Assembly: GCF_025370935.1 (NCBI RefSeq)
Contig: NC_133473.1
Span: forward strand, 16,190,773 to 16,254,772
DNA from: Choristoneura fumiferana
Taxonomy: Eukaryota; Arthropoda; Insecta; Lepidoptera; Tortricidae
Reading direction: 5' to 3'
DNA: 64,000 nucleotides
Below the pieces are notes generated by a model. That model made no database searches, was not told the origin of the DNA, and saw only the letters and a program-made list of their open reading frames with translations. Within the stretch, counting starts at the first letter, position 1; the number at the start of each line of letters is the position of its first letter. Both the position numbers and the translations under genes were made by a program. This document shows positions 62,361 to 64,000 of the stretch, one piece after another.

Positions 62361-62798
62361 AAAACGAGCCATTTTATCCGAGACGTTCATATAGCCACCC
62401 GAGCCGGTACGGCGAGGGTGGATAGACACGTCGAGGGAAAATGGGTTTAATGCTCAAGTTTTACACTGCTTTTCACTTCGATGGCGAGGAAATGAAATAT
62501 CAACAATGGAAACAATAGTTCACTTACTATGTACATTTTATTGTTCATGCATCAATTATATAATTATGCATTTTTAGTTTTATTGATTTATTTTGATTGA
62601 TTTAATTGATTTTTAGTTTTACATAAAAGAAAAATTATTAAAAAGTATATGTCGAAACTTTTTTGTTTGTAGCTGTTTACACCTGATTGCCTTGGTCTTA
62701 GACGAAGATTTTACTTTATGCACTAGAGCATAAAAAGTCATTTTATGTCGCCTAGATCCAGCATAAACACGAACTTTACGAGCATGAGAAGTGAAAAA
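62361..62798 (+). repeat. Unknown interspersed repeat, copy 2 (438 bp)
   Basis: Full-length match to 27057-27498 in the same orientation (blocks CGTTCATATAGCCACCCGAG, GGCGAGGAAATGAAATA, CTTTATGCACTAGAGCATAA and GATCCAGCATAAACAC). Flanks differ from copy 1, which supports an independent insertion and not a recent segmental duplication. Confidence 0.8.
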
Positions 62799-62799
62799 C

Positions 62800-63095
62800 A
62801 ATTTTTCATCACACTTGCTCGTAAACAGTGTCGTAAAATACAGGCTACCTTGGTTGCACCCCCCAAATATAACCCTCGATAATAATGTGTTTGTCATGAA
62901 ACCCGTGGTCGGTAAATAAGTCATTGCGCGTATATATTTTCTTGTCATGAAGCCCAAGGTCGGTAAATGAGTCAATGTGCGTACTGATACTGCTGCGCGC
63001 GCTGCTGCAGGATCATATGCACACGCACGTTGCAGCGCATGCTGCGGGAGGGGGAGGGCAGCGCTACCAAGAACGCGAAATGTGATGAAAAACAT
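62800..63095. repeat. Probable foldback with an internal duplication
   Basis: AATTTTTCATCACACTTGCT at 62800 is answered by GAACGCGAAATGTGATGAAA at 63071. Inside, TTGTCATGAAACCCGTGGTC GGTAAATAAGTCA(TTG)GCGCGTA is repeated as TTGTCATGAAGCCCAAGGTC GGTAAATGAGTCA (62892-62932 and 62941-62985). A GC-rich part with GCTGCGCGCGCTGCTGCAGG follows. Confidence 0.5.
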
Positions 63096-64000
63096 TGTAT
63101 GTCGCACGGGCGGTACTAGCATTACGAACATCGACTCATTAAAGCCCTCAGTCTTCGACTTCGGGTTTCTAAATAGACTCTCGTTGGTAATTCCTTATTT
63201 ACCGCCCTTAAGACACAATGTACTATTGTGTGCTTTTGTAAACTGAGCATAGTCAGAGAGCTAGCTGCTAGACATTTTAGAGTATGTGTTTCAGGAAGCG
63301 TAAAAAGTTGTAGAATATTTATTTTACGATATTTGAACACAAAGCTTAAGTACACACACAAAGATAGTTCTTGGGTGGTCCATTTCCATACTAATGAGTA
63401 TTTCTCAAAAAGTTGTCCCGTCTCATGAAAGTGACTTCGTGAATTTCAAATGGGTCATTATACTTTTTTTTTACAAAAACGGTGAAGTGCTCGTTTTTAT
63501 CATTAAACATTTAAATAGGCACATTTAAAATTATCACTCAGATAAAAAGTAATCATTATTATCTATAGATAAAAGTAGGCAACGTAGTGAACATGCATGT
63601 CCTGCCATTTGTTTGGAAATTGGTGTGTTTTCCGCTGAGTAACCATTTTTATCCACAAAATTTCTTTAATTTTAAAGTTGTTTTGCTTTAAAAGATTAAG
63701 TTTAGTTATTTCAGTTATTATATAAGTTATTTACACTTGAAAATAATCACTAGGTATGCCTTATATTTCACAAAACATTAATGGTTACTTAAAACTAGAA
63801 TGGCCCAAAAACATGACCAGCAATTTTTCAATTCGACACTCACGAGTATTAGTTGTGTGGGTAGCTTGTGACACTTTTAGATTTCCTGATTGATTACTGA
63901 TGCATTGGTGACAGACAAACAATACTGCTTACGTCAACAGGAACACATAATTGTATTTCTTCTATTCTTACAAACAGCTGACGAAAGTTGTGTCTGATAG
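63096..64000. other. Gene-free right end
   Basis: 63100-63240 (AAAGCCCTCAGTCTTCGACT, TTACCGCCCTTAAGACACAA) resembles dispersed repeat sequence. The last 700 bases are AT-rich with nothing recognised. Confidence 0.35.

Noticed and set aside
62619..63131. 170-codon minus-strand frame
   Set aside because: It lies across the unknown repeat and the doublet element; composition is mixed and no domain is seen.

Overview
This 64-kb window is almost certainly nuclear DNA of a moth or butterfly (Lepidoptera). It is AT-rich, intron- or gene-desert-like sequence packed with transposon remains. The lepidopteran call rests on element types that I recognise by their ends and protein tails. They are short Helitrons that start TC and end in a CGCGG/CCGCG hairpin followed by CTAG; RTE-clade LINE tails ending in (ATG)n; tRNA-headed SINEs with a matching (GAT)n tail; a common LINE 3' tail ending TTTGACTTTGACTTTG; and CCTAA-type motifs matching the insect telomere repeat. 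I could not support any intact host protein-coding gene, rRNA gene or functional tRNA gene. Nearly all open frames in the window are short and lie in AT-rich or repeat DNA.

Layout. 1-2.8 kb: a decayed non-LTR retrotransposon on the minus strand (coiled-coil and FP-type ORF1, endonuclease, start of the reverse transcriptase) that runs off the left edge. 3-11 kb: SINE and LINE scraps, a local duplication, a 155-bp-arm foldback element at a TTAA site and other foldbacks. 11-16 kb: a short Helitron, LINE tails, a TA-flanked hairpin MITE, and RTE copy 1. 17-18.4 kb: an 82-bp direct duplication and a 60-odd-bp minisatellite carrying CCTAA repeats, inside a probable decayed inverted-repeat element. 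19-25 kb: SINEs and a hAT-type element with perfect 8-bp target duplications and a PIF/Harbinger-like MITE nested in it. 27-35 kb: a repeat of unknown type (copy 1), LINE and SINE tails, a head-to-head pair of TIR elements, and a 184-bp hAT MITE with a perfect target duplication. 36-47 kb: repeats carrying a tRNA-like fold in their middle, several TIR elements that share a CTAGATGGCG subterminal motif (one with a possible THAP-like fragment), and a 0.5-kb element built of palindromic motifs. 47.7-55 kb: a TACAGTC MITE, a 1.67-kb Helitron swollen by a 240-bp two-part tandem array, more MITEs, RTE copy 2 and a small Helitron. 55-61 kb: a cluster of TACAGTC MITEs, three of them chained through shared TA dinucleotides, a LINE C-terminus, and a 693-bp Mutator-like element with a perfect 9-bp target duplication. 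61-64 kb: MITE remnants and copy 2 of the unknown repeat.

How the parts relate. There are no pathways here; the links are between parasites. The RTE LINE copies and the tRNA-headed SINEs share a 3' tail, which fits SINE mobilisation by the RTE machinery. Most DNA elements are non-autonomous: no transposase frame is intact, and only one short possible THAP-like fragment was noticed. Several insertions are datable relative to each other by nesting. The best candidates for something not yet described are the Mutator-like element and its probable minisatellite-bearing relative, the palindromic-motif element at 46.8-47.3 kb, and the chained TA MITEs. All family names are from memory of sequence character, without database searches.
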